A DNA stretch of 64,000 bases from Candidatus Poribacteria bacterium (GCA_028820655.1 JAPPIK010000040.1:42874-106873), one strand, 5' to 3'. Counted from the first letter of the stretch, positions 38,449 through 48,137 are shown. Notes: a model not told the origin generated them from the letters alone. Program-made: numbers and translations.

Positions 38449-39399
38449 ATGGAGAAAATACTGGTGACCGGTTCGGTAGGGCAGATCGGATCCGAACTAA
38501 CGCTTGCCCTCCGAGAGCGATACGGCAATGACAACGTGGTTGCGGGAGGCCGCAAAACTCAGCCGAGTGCAGAATTGCGAAATTCGGGACCCTTCGAGAT
38601 CGTGGACTGCACGGATTTAGAAGCGGTCAATCGCGTCGTGGCGAATCATCGGATTGATACAATCTATCACCTCGCCGCGTTGCTATCGGCGGTAGCGGAG
38701 AACAATCCGCAACTGGCGTGGGAGGTGAACGTCAATGCACTGGTCAACGTCCTCGAGGTCGCACGCGAACATAATTGCGCCGTATTCACGCCTAGTTCCA
38801 TCGGCGCATTTGGGCCCACAACCCCCGCCGACAATACCCCGCAGGACACCATCCAGAGGCCCACCAGCATGTACGGCGTCACCAAAGTCTCCGGCGAGTT
38901 GCTGTGCGATTACTACCATGAAAAATTCGGCGTCGATACTCGCGGATTGCGATATCCGGGGATCATATCGTATGTCACACTGCCGGGCGGCGGGACTACG
39001 GATTATGCCGTGCAGATCTTCTATGACGCGATAAAGCATGGAAGATACACCTGTTTCTTGAAGCAGGGCACGAAACTGGATATGATGTACATGCCGGACG
39101 CTATCAAGGGCGCGATTGCGATAATGGAGGCGGATTCGGAGAGATTGAAACACCGCAATGCCTTTAACGTGTCCGCGATGAGTTTTGCACCCGAGGACAT
39201 CGCAGCAGAGGTAACAAAGTTAATTCCGGACTTCACCATGGATTACGAGGTGGATCCGCTAAGACAGGGCATTGCGGATTCTTGGCCCAACAGTATGGAC
39301 GACGCCGCGGCGAAGGAGGAATGGGGCTGGCAGCCGGACTACGATTTGCCTCGGATGTGCGAGGATATGATTCAAAAATTAACGCCGAAACTGACCTGA
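38449..39399 (+). CDS. L-threonine 3-dehydrogenase, SDR type
   Basis: A 316-residue NAD-dependent enzyme of the extended SDR class that converts threonine to 2-amino-3-ketobutyrate. The Rossmann motif TGSVGQIGSEL is at residue 7; catalytic Tyr142 and Lys146 lie in SMYGVTKVSGELL. YHLAALLSAVAENNPQLAWE, VFTPSSIGAFGP, VDTRGLRYPGIIS and GGGTTDYAVQIFYDAIK with KLDMMYMPDAI are the blocks that separate this enzyme from ordinary sugar epimerases. A classical zinc-type Tdh is not needed. GGGGAGG precedes the start. It closes the three-gene cluster. Confidence 0.9.
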   Translation: MEKILVTGSVGQIGSELTLALRERYGNDNVVAGGRKTQPSAELRNSGPFEIVDCTDLEAVNRVVANHRIDTIYHLAALLSAVAENNPQLAWEVNVNALVNVLEVAREHNCAVFTPSSIGAFGPTTPADNTPQDTIQRPTSMYGVTKVSGELLCDYYHEKFGVDTRGLRYPGIISYVTLPGGGTTDYAVQIFYDAIKHGRYTCFLKQGTKLDMMYMPDAIKGAIAIMEADSERLKHRNAFNVSAMSFAPEDIAAEVTKLIPDFTMDYEVDPLRQGIADSWPNSMDDAAAKEEWGWQPDYDLPRMCEDMIQKLTPKLT

Positions 39400-39432
39400 G
39401 TTCCGTCGTACGATTCCCAAGGCCCCAAGTCC

Positions 39433-40503
39433 ATGAGATATATTGGCCGCAAAACCAATCTCCTCCCATACATTGAAGATGTTGTGTTGAAGAACGCTTC
39501 CCGGACGGGCGTTTTTTGCGATCTCTTTGCGGGAACGCATTCCGTCGCGGCGCATTTCAAGAGACTGGGGTTCCAAATCATATCCAACGATCTCCTCTGC
39601 CTCGCGTATGTCTTCGGGCGTGCACTGATTCAAAATAATGAAGAACCAGCGTTCAGCGCGTTGCCCAACCTTCCGAACACTCCTTCAGGAGGACTCTTCA
39701 ATGGAATGGACGCCTACCTGAGAGTTTTGAATTATCTGAACGGGCTTGTAGGAGTTTCCGACGGGTTTATCTTTAATACCTACTGCCCAGGCGGAGCCAA
39801 TGAATACTGCCGACAGTACCTATCCGATAGGAATGGAAAGAAGATTGACGCCATCAGACAACGGATCGAGGAGTGGAAGCGAGACAATCTGGTCACAGAA
39901 GACGAATACTATAGCCTCCTGCTCTCGCTTCTTGAGGCGGTGTCCAAGGTGACCAACATTTCGGGGACGTACGGCGCGTATCTGAAGGAGTGGGATGCGA
40001 GAACCTACAAAGAATTGACGCTTGATCCGATTACTCCGATTCCATCAAACAAAGAACACTCTGTGTATCAGCAAGACGCAAACCGTCTTATTGAGCAGAT
40101 TGAGTGCGATATTCTCTACATAGACCCGCCATACAACCCCCGCCAATACATCACGAACTATCATCTCCTCGAAACCATCGCACGATATGACAACCCCAGC
40201 GTCTACGGCAAAACCGGGCTGCGTCCCTACTCCGATTCGGAGAAATCGGCGTACTGCTCACGGGGAGCGTGTCTGCGCGCCTTTGCGGGGTTAATATCTC
40301 GCGCAAAGGCGAAGCATATCATCGTGAGTTATAACAGTGAGGGCATTATGAGCGATGCTGAGATACACGGCGTGTTAAGTGAAAAAGGGGAAGTACCGAA
40401 ATTGATACCTATTGATTATCGTCGGTTCAAAAGCAATTCAACCGGTAAATTAAGTAGCAATAAGAACGTAAGAGAGTATTTATTTTATGTCCAAACAAAT
40501 TGA
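39433..40503 (+). CDS. DNA adenine methyltransferase, D12 class (restriction-modification M1)
   Basis: A 356-residue N6-adenine methyltransferase of the D12 (Dam-like) class. It opens with MRYIGRKTNLLPYIEDV, has the SAM motif I DLFAGTHSVAAHF near residue 30, and the catalytic DPPY motif at 231-234 (YIDPPYNPRQYITNYHLLE). ETIARYDNPSVYGKTGLRPY and VSYNSEGIMS match methylases such as the N-terminal half of M.FokI. Its last 17 bases overlap the next methylase gene. Together with that and the FokI-like endonuclease it forms a complete type IIS system in which each methylase probably protects one strand of an asymmetric site. Confidence 0.92.
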   Translation: MRYIGRKTNLLPYIEDVVLKNASRTGVFCDLFAGTHSVAAHFKRLGFQIISNDLLCLAYVFGRALIQNNEEPAFSALPNLPNTPSGGLFNGMDAYLRVLNYLNGLVGVSDGFIFNTYCPGGANEYCRQYLSDRNGKKIDAIRQRIEEWKRDNLVTEDEYYSLLLSLLEAVSKVTNISGTYGAYLKEWDARTYKELTLDPITPIPSNKEHSVYQQDANRLIEQIECDILYIDPPYNPRQYITNYHLLETIARYDNPSVYGKTGLRPYSDSEKSAYCSRGACLRAFAGLISRAKAKHIIVSYNSEGIMSDAEIHGVLSEKGEVPKLIPIDYRRFKSNSTGKLSSNKNVREYLFYVQTN

Positions 40504-41437
40504 GAAGAAAACACAAACAGGAACGTTGGATGCGCGCAATACGCTTAACGATTTAACCGGCAGGGAATGGGTCTACTTTTTGAACTCAATTGAGTTGATT
40601 GAAGGCGAGCCATATCTCCTCACCGGCGATAAACTCAACGACTTGTCGGAGGAACAGTGGACGGCGGATCAGAGTCCACTCATTGACACGTTTTATCCGA
40701 CATCCGGAGAGAATAGTCATGCACATCATATCCGCAAGAAGCACCCATCACCAAAACCGCCTCAACTGATGAAAAGACTGATAGAGTTTTTCACCAAGAT
40801 TAATGGATGGGTGCTTGATCCGTTTGTCGGTGTAGGTGGTACGCTATTGGGGTGTTCGATGGCGGGACGCCATGGGGTGGGTGTGGATCTGTCGCAAGAA
40901 TATCTTGATCTTTACGAAAAAGCTGCCGAGAACTTAAACCTTGAACCTCAGACGGTCTACCAAGGAGACTCGAGGCGTCTCGACAACATCTTCAATCGGG
41001 AGAATTATCAATTCGATCTCGTCCTGACCGATCCGCCCTACGGAGATATGCTTTCAAGAAAACGTACCGGCGAGCGGAAGAAGAGAACCGGCGACGATTC
41101 ACCTACACCGTTTACAAGTGATGAGGACGACCTCGGAAACATGGGAGCTGACCAATTCTACGAAGCCCTTAAATCCGTCATCGCTCAATCGATGGAGTTT
41201 CTCAAGGTGAAAGGATACGTCGTAGTTTTCTGCAAGGATCTTCAACCGACTGCCGAACATCACAACCTGATTCACGCTGATGTCGTTAATGCACTGACGG
41301 GGATACCCAATCTAAGGTTCAGAGGATATAAAATCTGGTACGACAAATCGCTGAAACTCTATCCTTTCGGTTATCCGTATGCGTACGTGTCCAATCAACT
41401 ACATCAGTTTATTCTGATTTTTCGGAAGGAAAGTTAA
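40487..41437 (+). CDS. DNA methyltransferase, N6/N4 class (restriction-modification M2)
   Basis: A 316-residue amino-methyltransferase of another class. Motif X (KHPSPKPPQLMKRLIEFF, about 86-103) is followed by motif I (DPFVGVGGTLLGCSMAGRHG, 111-130) and motif IV DPPYGDM (182-188), then FVFCKD-like VVVFCKDLQP. The order X-I-IV and its C-terminal recognition region differ from the D12 enzyme upstream, so the two were recruited independently. The first 17 bases overlap the upstream gene and the endonuclease gene starts 2 bases after it, which indicates one transcript and translational coupling. Confidence 0.9.
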   Translation: MSKQIEKKTQTGTLDARNTLNDLTGREWVYFLNSIELIEGEPYLLTGDKLNDLSEEQWTADQSPLIDTFYPTSGENSHAHHIRKKHPSPKPPQLMKRLIEFFTKINGWVLDPFVGVGGTLLGCSMAGRHGVGVDLSQEYLDLYEKAAENLNLEPQTVYQGDSRRLDNIFNRENYQFDLVLTDPPYGDMLSRKRTGERKKRTGDDSPTPFTSDEDDLGNMGADQFYEALKSVIAQSMEFLKVKGYVVVFCKDLQPTAEHHNLIHADVVNALTGIPNLRFRGYKIWYDKSLKLYPFGYPYAYVSNQLHQFILIFRKES

Positions 41438-41439
41438 AT

Positions 41440-43173
41440 ATGGCGTCGCGCACGTTCGGATGGGTGCAAGACCCCGGTAAAATAGAAAACCTCCGCAAAA
41501 CGGTGGAGGTTTTTGATCCTAGTTCGTCTACCTATCAGGAATTGATTGAGAATCGTATACCCGCGCTTGTTCAAGAACATGATGGGCGAGATCACTTGCT
41601 TTCCGAGTTAAGTCGTATTCCGCTAAAATTGAAATATAACGATCTGGTCGGTACCGCTTTTACTCCGCGATCTGAATCCCGTTGTGACGGCATTTTGCAG
41701 GCGGCTATTAAAGGCCAGAGGAGGGCATTCATAGGAGATTGGCCCGCCGATAATTTTCTGAGATGGGCCCATGCCTTCGGTCTTGTCGAGTATGATAAAA
41801 ACACTGATCGGTTCTCAATTAGTGATTTTGGCGCCCGGTATATGGAGGTACAACCAGATACTCCTGCTGAGAAGGAAATCCTCGCCCAAGCGTTCCTCTC
41901 ATACCCGCCTGTGATGCGGGTGTTGAACTTACTAGCGGATGGTTCACACCTCACGAAGTTTGAAGTTGGCCGGCAACTTGGATTTGTCGGCGAAGATGGC
42001 TTTACTAGCTTGCCTCAGAACATCTTAGTGCGTTCTCTTTGTCAGACAGAAGATTCAAAGAAAAGGAATGACATGCTGACGAATTGGGATGGCACCTCGG
42101 ATAAGTATGCTCGAATGATCGCAGGTTGGCTGAAGTACATGGGATGGGTAACGCAGTCCAAGAAGTGGGTTGTAGCGAAATTTGGGGACGAACAATACAA
42201 ATATCGAATCTCGCAAGCATATACGATTACGGACGCAGGATTGAAAGCGAGAAGAAGAGGAATTGGAACTAATATCCAGAGTCGAATCGCAAAGAACGTT
42301 TACTGGGAGATGTTGGCTACCAAGGGAAAAGATCGTGATTATATCCGTACGCGGCGTGCACTAGTTCTTCGAGGAATTGCCAATAAGTCATGCACTCTGG
42401 AAGGTTTGATGCAGCAATTGGCAGGCAGAGGTTTCAGCGAGACTCAGACAACCATTTTCAACGACTTGAGAGGATTGACACGAATCGGTCTCAATATTCA
42501 GCAGGAAAAGGAAGGGTATTTTCTGCGAGATACCATTAAGAATCTAGAGATACCACAACTTGCCACCGAAAGCTCGGTAAAGAGCAATATCCAAGAAATG
42601 GTTGACAAGTGTCGAACCGTTTTAGAGCATGTCCCTCACGATTATCTTATACTCATTCCCATAAGTTTTTCAAACAAGGAAAGCCGATTGCTTGAAATGA
42701 AAACGACTGAATTGCTCGTGGAACAGTGCGGATTTGATGGTCTCCATTTAGGCGGGCGAGATCAACCAGATGGTTTAATTTTCACTCGGAAACTAAGGGA
42801 CAATTATGGTGTAATCATTGATACAAAGGCGTACAAGGATGGGTTTAACATTGCTGCGGCGGAACGAGATAAGATGACACGTTACGTCACCGAAAACATG
42901 CGACGGAACCAAGAATATCCGCAAAAGTGGTGGGAACACTTTCCAAGTGGCATCAACATGTTTAGGTTCTTGTTTGTATCTAGTAAGTTTATCGGGACCT
43001 ACGAATCACAACTTAAACGAATATCAGAACTGACCCAGAACACGCGTGGGGCAGCAATCACATCTTTCAATCTGCTACTTCTGGCTGAGGAAATGGCCAA
43101 GGAGAGAATCACTCTTAAAAATACTAGCGAGATGTTTAGCAGTCTCGCAGAAGTGAAAGTCCAAATTTCCTAA
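41440..43173 (+). CDS. Type IIS restriction endonuclease, full-length FokI homologue
   Basis: A 577-residue protein close in length to FokI (579-583) and aligned with it from end to end. The N-terminal recognition region keeps RTFGWVQDPGKIENL, PRSESRCDGILQAAI, FLRWAHAFGLVEY, HLTKFEVGRQLGF and NWDGTSDKYARMIAGW. The C-terminal nuclease domain has PD at 443-444 and DTK at 461-463 (QPDGLIFT, YGVIIDTKAYKDGFN), at a constant offset of six from FokI Asp450, Asp467 and Lys469. The dimer-interface Asp477 and Arg481 match FokI Asp483 and Arg487. Some DNA-contact residues differ (Asn13 to Asp11; Asn217 to Thr214), so the recognised site may be GGATG or a relative. AAGGAAAG precedes the start. Confidence 0.96.
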   Translation: MASRTFGWVQDPGKIENLRKTVEVFDPSSSTYQELIENRIPALVQEHDGRDHLLSELSRIPLKLKYNDLVGTAFTPRSESRCDGILQAAIKGQRRAFIGDWPADNFLRWAHAFGLVEYDKNTDRFSISDFGARYMEVQPDTPAEKEILAQAFLSYPPVMRVLNLLADGSHLTKFEVGRQLGFVGEDGFTSLPQNILVRSLCQTEDSKKRNDMLTNWDGTSDKYARMIAGWLKYMGWVTQSKKWVVAKFGDEQYKYRISQAYTITDAGLKARRRGIGTNIQSRIAKNVYWEMLATKGKDRDYIRTRRALVLRGIANKSCTLEGLMQQLAGRGFSETQTTIFNDLRGLTRIGLNIQQEKEGYFLRDTIKNLEIPQLATESSVKSNIQEMVDKCRTVLEHVPHDYLILIPISFSNKESRLLEMKTTELLVEQCGFDGLHLGGRDQPDGLIFTRKLRDNYGVIIDTKAYKDGFNIAAAERDKMTRYVTENMRRNQEYPQKWWEHFPSGINMFRFLFVSSKFIGTYESQLKRISELTQNTRGAAITSFNLLLLAEEMAKERITLKNTSEMFSSLAEVKVQIS

Positions 43174-43285
43174 TCATTGCTCCTCCGGTCCTTTTTTACA
43201 CATAATAATTCTCCATTCTAGATTCTCAATGTCCTCGAAATCATGTGGCCACTTAGATACCTAGACTAGATTGATGCGCCAGAGA

Positions 43286-44503
43286 TTAATGAGAGGCTTG
43301 AATCGTGATTGAAGCGATATTGTTGGTGTAGTTCAGGAAGTCAAGGAACACCGCTTCCTCATTCGTGTCATTCTTAATGAGTTGATAGTCTGCGAGGAGC
43401 GTGACGCGTTCGTGCAACTTCCAATTGAGTTGAAAATTCAGGCCAAGTTGTGTGTCCCTGCGCTGTGCGGCGTTCTCAAGTATGATTCCTTCCTCATTTC
43501 GAACACGTCGTTCGTCGAACCCGACCCCCAAGCGCGATAATCGCAGTCGCGCCCAACTTTCCTGATCGATTTTGTAGAATGCGCTAAACGCCACCTCGGC
43601 GCTGAGAAAATCGTAAAAATCAACATTTGAACTGTTCATGAATATACTGAACTCTTCCTGCAAAACCACGCGATCCGACGCAATCTGAATTAATTTCGCG
43701 GAACCGAATTGACGCATATCAAGCCGTGATTCACCAGGTTTAATCCCCGCTACCCCAAGCACCAAGATGTTCAGATTGTCCTTGTAACTTTCCCGCTCAA
43801 TCGAATACTCCAACTTGCCCAGTAGACGTTTCAGCAAACCCAATTGAAGACGCGCGCCGCCTTGATGGCTTGTCGAACCAACGAGAAGAAAGTCTTCACG
43901 GCGTGTTTCTTCATCATCGAATCGGTTTAGCCGCAGGTTGTATTCCAATACCTTTCCGAATCGAAGTCCTATTTGACGTTGAATGCTGTCGTAGGCGTCG
44001 TCCTCCCTGTTTAATCGCTGAAGCTGATGAGAGAGGAGAAGCGCGGGGAGATCGGGAGTTGCCTGGAAACTCACCTCCGTTACAATGATGTCGGTCATCG
44101 CGTCGAACTCGTTGAGTTGCCCGTTTTCGCCGATGTAATTCTCGAACTGCGGCGTGTATTGTAACTTCACTCCAAATCGATCGCCCAGCGGCAATGTGCC
44201 TTGGAGGTTGACTCCGGCTCGGTTGATCAGACCGGAGAGTTGGGGATCTTCTCTGCCCGCCAAGCTGCTGGTGTTCGGGTCGATACTCAAACCGAATTCG
44301 ATATGGTCATTGAAGACATTGCTGAATTGATAGTCGATTAGGAGTTCGGGTTCGATTGTATTGGAGGGCTCTGCTTTCTGCTGAATCAACTGCTTGCCGA
44401 AGTCCGTCTGCAGTTGGGATTCCCCGATGGGGATGTTCGAAGCAAAGAAAATAACCGTAAACAACACGGCTTTGAATTTTATTACGTGAACATAGTTTGT
44501 CAA
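43286..44503 (-). CDS. Putative outer-membrane beta-barrel protein
   Basis: A 405-residue exported protein, starting at a TTG after AGGGAG, with a signal peptide ending near residue 30 (VLFTVIFFASNIPIGES). The rest consists of alternating hydrophobic/polar strands with aromatic girdle residues, such as FGVKLQYTPQFENYIG, LGLLKRLLGKLEYSIE and HERVTLLADYQLIKND, and ends in a strand NIASITIQASH. This pattern suggests a barrel of 14-18 strands. I do not recognise the family; a role as porin or autoassembling surface protein is possible. It follows the restriction operon on the opposite strand. Confidence 0.65.
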   Translation of the reverse strand: MTNYVHVIKFKAVLFTVIFFASNIPIGESQLQTDFGKQLIQQKAEPSNTIEPELLIDYQFSNVFNDHIEFGLSIDPNTSSLAGREDPQLSGLINRAGVNLQGTLPLGDRFGVKLQYTPQFENYIGENGQLNEFDAMTDIIVTEVSFQATPDLPALLLSHQLQRLNREDDAYDSIQRQIGLRFGKVLEYNLRLNRFDDEETRREDFLLVGSTSHQGGARLQLGLLKRLLGKLEYSIERESYKDNLNILVLGVAGIKPGESRLDMRQFGSAKLIQIASDRVVLQEEFSIFMNSSNVDFYDFLSAEVAFSAFYKIDQESWARLRLSRLGVGFDERRVRNEEGIILENAAQRRDTQLGLNFQLNWKLHERVTLLADYQLIKNDTNEEAVFLDFLNYTNNIASITIQASH

Positions 44504-44610
44504 AATTAGGCTCCCTATCCGCTACGCGGGTGAATCAAGACTCGCCAATCATTTCGTTGTTGAGCTTTGTGCAATTTAGATATTGAATTTACCTGAAACG
44601 AACGCCTGAA

Positions 44611-45381
44611 TCACTGAATCAACCCTTCCCACGGGCTTGATGCGGTCGCATACAGTTTCTTGGGTATGCGTCCAGCCAAAAAGGCCGTCCGTCCGGCTTC
44701 AATTGCCTTCCTCATGGCTTCCGCCATTAACACGGGTTGCCGCGCCTTTGCCACCGCCGTATTGAGGAGCACACCGTCACATCCGAGCTCCATCGCTATC
44801 GCGGCATCCGAGACTGTTCCGACGCCCGCATCAACAATCAGAGGCACGTTCACGATGTCGCGGATGATCTGGATATTGTAGGGATTGCGAATCCCCATCC
44901 CGGATCCAATCGGTGCGCCTAAAGGCATAACCACCGCGCAACCCAAATCTTCCAACTTTTTGCACGTTATCGGATCGTCGTTGCAATAAGGCAGCACGGT
45001 GAATCCATCCTTGATTAATGTTGCCGTCGCATGAAGCAACTGTTCCACATCGGGAAACAGCGTTCTATCGTCGCCAATAACCTCCAACTTAATGAGGTCG
45101 GTGTCAAGCGCTTCACGCGCAAGGTGAGCCGTCAGAATGGCTTCCTTAGCGGTGAAACACCCGGCGGTATTTGGCAGAATCGTGTAGTTTCTTTCCCGGA
45201 GGAGGTCGAAGAGGTTCTCTCCGGGTTTATCGCCCGGTTTTACTCGGCGGATCGCAATCGTAGCAATCTCCGCCCCGCTTGCCTCAAGGGCGCGTGTCAT
45301 CACATCAAAATTCGGATAACCCGCCGTGCCGATGAGTAGCCGCGATTGATACGTTTTGTCACCGATCTTGAGCCCTTCCAT
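44611..45381 (-). CDS. thiG: Thiazole synthase
   Basis: A 256-residue TIM-barrel enzyme that makes the thiazole phosphate of thiamin from deoxyxylulose-5-phosphate, dehydroglycine and ThiS thiocarboxylate. Seen: [33 protein letters not shown], the Schiff-base lysine Lys98 in [10 protein letters not shown], and the phosphate-binding [12 protein letters not shown] and [20 protein letters not shown], ending [17 protein letters not shown]. The start at 45381 follows GGAAGAG; an in-frame start ten codons upstream is less likely. thiS, thiH/thiO and a TPP riboswitch were not found next to it. Confidence 0.95.
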   Translation of the reverse strand: MEGLKIGDKTYQSRLLIGTAGYPNFDVMTRALEASGAEIATIAIRRVKPGDKPGENLFDLLRERNYTILPNTAGCFTAKEAILTAHLAREALDTDLIKLEVIGDDRTLFPDVEQLLHATATLIKDGFTVLPYCNDDPITCKKLEDLGCAVVMPLGAPIGSGMGIRNPYNIQIIRDIVNVPLIVDAGVGTVSDAAIAMELGCDGVLLNTAVAKARQPVLMAEAMRKAIEAGRTAFLAGRIPKKLYATASSPWEGLIQ

Positions 45382-45743
45382 TGTTTCTCTTCCCGTTAGC
45401 TCTGAATCCATTCATTGGACATGCAGCAGAAGTATATCAATGTCACCCACCATTGTCAATCGCTTTTCCGTCAACGGTAGCCCGTAGGACGGGTTGAACA
45501 GCGCGAAACTCAACCTCAAAACGGCAAAAAAATCAGGCGAATTCACATGATTTTGCCCCTGAAGACTGTTGAAAAAGTAAACCATCTGTGCTACCATAGC
45601 CGGAATGATCGCCGTCTCTCATTCAATGCTTGCCGACGGCAGACTGCGTACTCATTTCGGACTAATTTAACCTAACACCACCATATTTTGCCCCCGATTT
45701 TTGATGGTCACCCTCGATAGAAAATTCCGTAAGGGGAAATGTC
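45382..45743. other. Intergenic region with a short repeat-like motif
   Basis: 362 bases. CCCGTAGGACGGGTTGAACA near 45480 resembles the TAGGTTGGGTT ends of the MITE-like elements at 27.1 and 58.1 kb, with a matching GAAACTCAACC close by, giving a shortened form. AAGGGGAAA precedes the next gene. Confidence 0.4.
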
Positions 45744-46781
45744 ATGCAACCGTTTATAGATTCAAATGACATACTCTACAATAGCGCCGAACTGCAGAAA
45801 CGCATGGAACGAGACGGTTACCTATTCATCAGTAATTTGCTGCCCAGCGAAACCCTAGAGCACCTCAGACAAAAGCAACTGAAAATCGGGCTTGAAGAGG
45901 GTTGGGTACGTACCGACGCACCGCATGAGGATGGCATAGCCGATCTCAATGGTTTCGGGGTTGAGCCTGAACCGGAGTATATGCGTGTAATGGGTCGAAT
46001 GAGCAGTATTCAGGAGTTCTACGCACTAGCTCAACACCCCAATCTCATCGGAATGTTCGAACGTATGCTCGGCGAGCCCGTGTTGCCCCATGCCAAAGTC
46101 ATCGGACGCTGTCTCTTTCCGCAGCGGGAAGCCTTCACGACACCGCCGCATCAAGACTATGTGTTCATTCGAGGAACCGCCGAAACCTACACCGCTTGGA
46201 TACCGCTTCAAGACTTGACGCCGGAGATGGGAGGTCTGCAAATTGCCTCCGGTTCGCACAATAACGGGATCTACGAATACAAACCGGCGCTTGGCGCGGG
46301 AGGCATGGGGATTAACGAATCCTTGGAGGGCTCATGGGTGAACAGTCCGTTCAAACAGGGCGATGTTCTCATCTTCCACAGCATGGTTGTCCACAAGGGG
46401 GTTCCCTGTACGGGTGAGCGGTTGCGCCTCTCGATCGATGCGCGGTATCAGCGGTTGAGCGAACCGATTGGTCCGGGGAATCTTACCCCGCATGCCGGGG
46501 GGTCGTGGGAGCAGATATACGCAGATTGGCCCTCCGATGACTTCAAATACTACTGGAAACGATGGGATCTGGACGAGTCCGAATACATTGACCGTTTTTC
46601 GGAGAGTGATGCGGAAGCGGCGGATGTCATCGAAGAACGAGATCGTATGGCGTTTGAAATGGGCGAAAACGGCGACACAGACGCGATTTCGACGCTTCAA
46701 CGCATAATGATGCGAGACGGCAATCCGGAAAAACGCCAACGAGCCGCCGACCTGCTAGACACGTTACAGTTAAACACCTAA
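45744..46781 (+). CDS. Phytanoyl-CoA dioxygenase (PhyH) family protein
   Basis: A 345-residue Fe(II)/2-oxoglutarate dioxygenase, longer than the one at 37593. The metal-binding HxD is in FTTPPHQDYVFIRG and the distal His and Arg in FHSMVVHKGVPCTGERLRLS. MERDGYLFISNLLPSETLEH is the typical opening; the middle has TAWIPLQDLTPEMGGLQIAS. The C-terminal 90 residues are acidic and unrelated to the catalytic core. Substrate unknown. Its gene stands alone between thiG and the reductase genes. Confidence 0.92.
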   Translation: MQPFIDSNDILYNSAELQKRMERDGYLFISNLLPSETLEHLRQKQLKIGLEEGWVRTDAPHEDGIADLNGFGVEPEPEYMRVMGRMSSIQEFYALAQHPNLIGMFERMLGEPVLPHAKVIGRCLFPQREAFTTPPHQDYVFIRGTAETYTAWIPLQDLTPEMGGLQIASGSHNNGIYEYKPALGAGGMGINESLEGSWVNSPFKQGDVLIFHSMVVHKGVPCTGERLRLSIDARYQRLSEPIGPGNLTPHAGGSWEQIYADWPSDDFKYYWKRWDLDESEYIDRFSESDAEAADVIEERDRMAFEMGENGDTDAISTLQRIMMRDGNPEKRQRAADLLDTLQLNT

Positions 46782-46948
46782 AGGGATAGTGGAAACACTC
46801 TCCGAATCGCGACTTCAATTCACATCATGCACTGTTATGCGGTGCCATCTTGGAGTCATGGAAACCACTACCCAAACCTCAAGAGAAACCAGATACAATT
46901 GCACCGATCCAACAACTATGGCAACACTGCGTTGCAAAGGAGAGCTAG

Positions 46949-47968
46949 ATGGGTAGTGTAGTGAGCCGGGAAGTTCACATTAAGCGGGCGCCGTCCGGCA
47001 TGCCTACCGAAGAGGACTTTGAAATTGTCGAAGTGCAAATCCCCGATCCCGGATCGGGCGAGGTGCTTGTGCGCAACATATATATGTCGGTGGATCCATA
47101 TATGCGCGGCCATGTGCTCGTAGGTCGGATGATTGATGATGCTTTGGGCAAAGTAATGGACGGCGGCGCGATCGGTCAGGTAGTCGCTTCCAACCACGAT
47201 GCGCACCAAGTTGGCGACTACGTGTCGAGCGACCTCGGATTCCGCGAATACTTCGTAGCCGACGGCTCCGGACACAAAACCGTTGAGCCCGGCATTGCAC
47301 CACTACAAGCCTATCTCGGCATAGCCGGCATGCCGGGACACACAGCCTATAGCGGATTCCTCACCATCGGAGAGCCGAAACCGGGCGAGACCGTGTTTGT
47401 GTCGGGTGCGGGCGGGGCGGTTGGCTCCATTGTCTGCCAGATTGCCAAAATTAAAGAGTGCCGCGTCGTCGGCAGCACCGGATCGGACGAAAAAGTGTCG
47501 TGGCTCGTTGATGAGCTTGGGGTGGATTCCGCGATCAATTACAAAAAGGTTGACGACCTAAGCGCGGAGTTGGGTGAACATTGCCCCGACAAAATAGATA
47601 TCTTCTTCGACAATGTCGGCGGAGATCACCTTGAAGCCGCGTTGTACCACATGAATCGTTTTGGCAGAATCATCGGGTGCGGCATCATATCCGAACTGAA
47701 TTCGACGGTTCCGCTGCCCGGTCCTCCCAATTTGGTTTATCTCTATACCCAAAGAGTTAAATTTCAAGGCTTCATTAGCAGCGATTATTCCGACCAGCTA
47801 CCGCAGTTTTACGAAGACATGGGCAGGTGGATCAAAGAGGGACGAGTGAAATGGAAGGAGACAATTCTGGAAGGGATTGAAAATGCCCCCAAAGCGTTCG
47901 TCGGTCTGTTCAGAGGGGATAACGCGGGTAAAATGTTGGTGAAAATCGGTCCCGATCCGGCTATCTAA
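46949..47968 (+). CDS. NADP-dependent oxidoreductase, MDR family (CurA/PTGR-like)
   Basis: A 339-residue zinc-free MDR reductase. The opening REVHIKRAPSGMPTEEDFEI and YMSVDPYMRGHV, GIAGMPGHTAYSGFLTIGEP and VFVSGAGGAVGSIVCQIAKI (nucleotide-binding) identify the prostaglandin/leukotriene-B4-12-hydroxydehydrogenase and CurA branch, which reduces the carbon-carbon double bond of enones. DIFFDNVGGDHLEAAL and FGRIIGCGIIS follow. No catalytic zinc ligands are seen. AAGGAGAG precedes the ATG. Likely a detoxifying enone reductase. Confidence 0.93.
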   Translation: MGSVVSREVHIKRAPSGMPTEEDFEIVEVQIPDPGSGEVLVRNIYMSVDPYMRGHVLVGRMIDDALGKVMDGGAIGQVVASNHDAHQVGDYVSSDLGFREYFVADGSGHKTVEPGIAPLQAYLGIAGMPGHTAYSGFLTIGEPKPGETVFVSGAGGAVGSIVCQIAKIKECRVVGSTGSDEKVSWLVDELGVDSAINYKKVDDLSAELGEHCPDKIDIFFDNVGGDHLEAALYHMNRFGRIIGCGIISELNSTVPLPGPPNLVYLYTQRVKFQGFISSDYSDQLPQFYEDMGRWIKEGRVKWKETILEGIENAPKAFVGLFRGDNAGKMLVKIGPDPAI

Positions 47969-48137
47969 GTTCCAGGGACATGTGCGTCGTAAAACTGGGT
48001 AATATAGTTAAAAACCTGCCTCTGCCATGGGCCCGCCTTTGACACGTATTGCTCACTAACGAGATTTCCGTCTTTTTTTCGTGAATTATTTTTGGCAGCA
48101 CACAACACAAGGCAGATTTTAGGAAAGGAGATTCTCC

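Noticed and set aside
45382..45743. TPP riboswitch upstream of thiG
   Set aside because: The CTGAGA and ACCTGA core boxes were not found on the minus strand.
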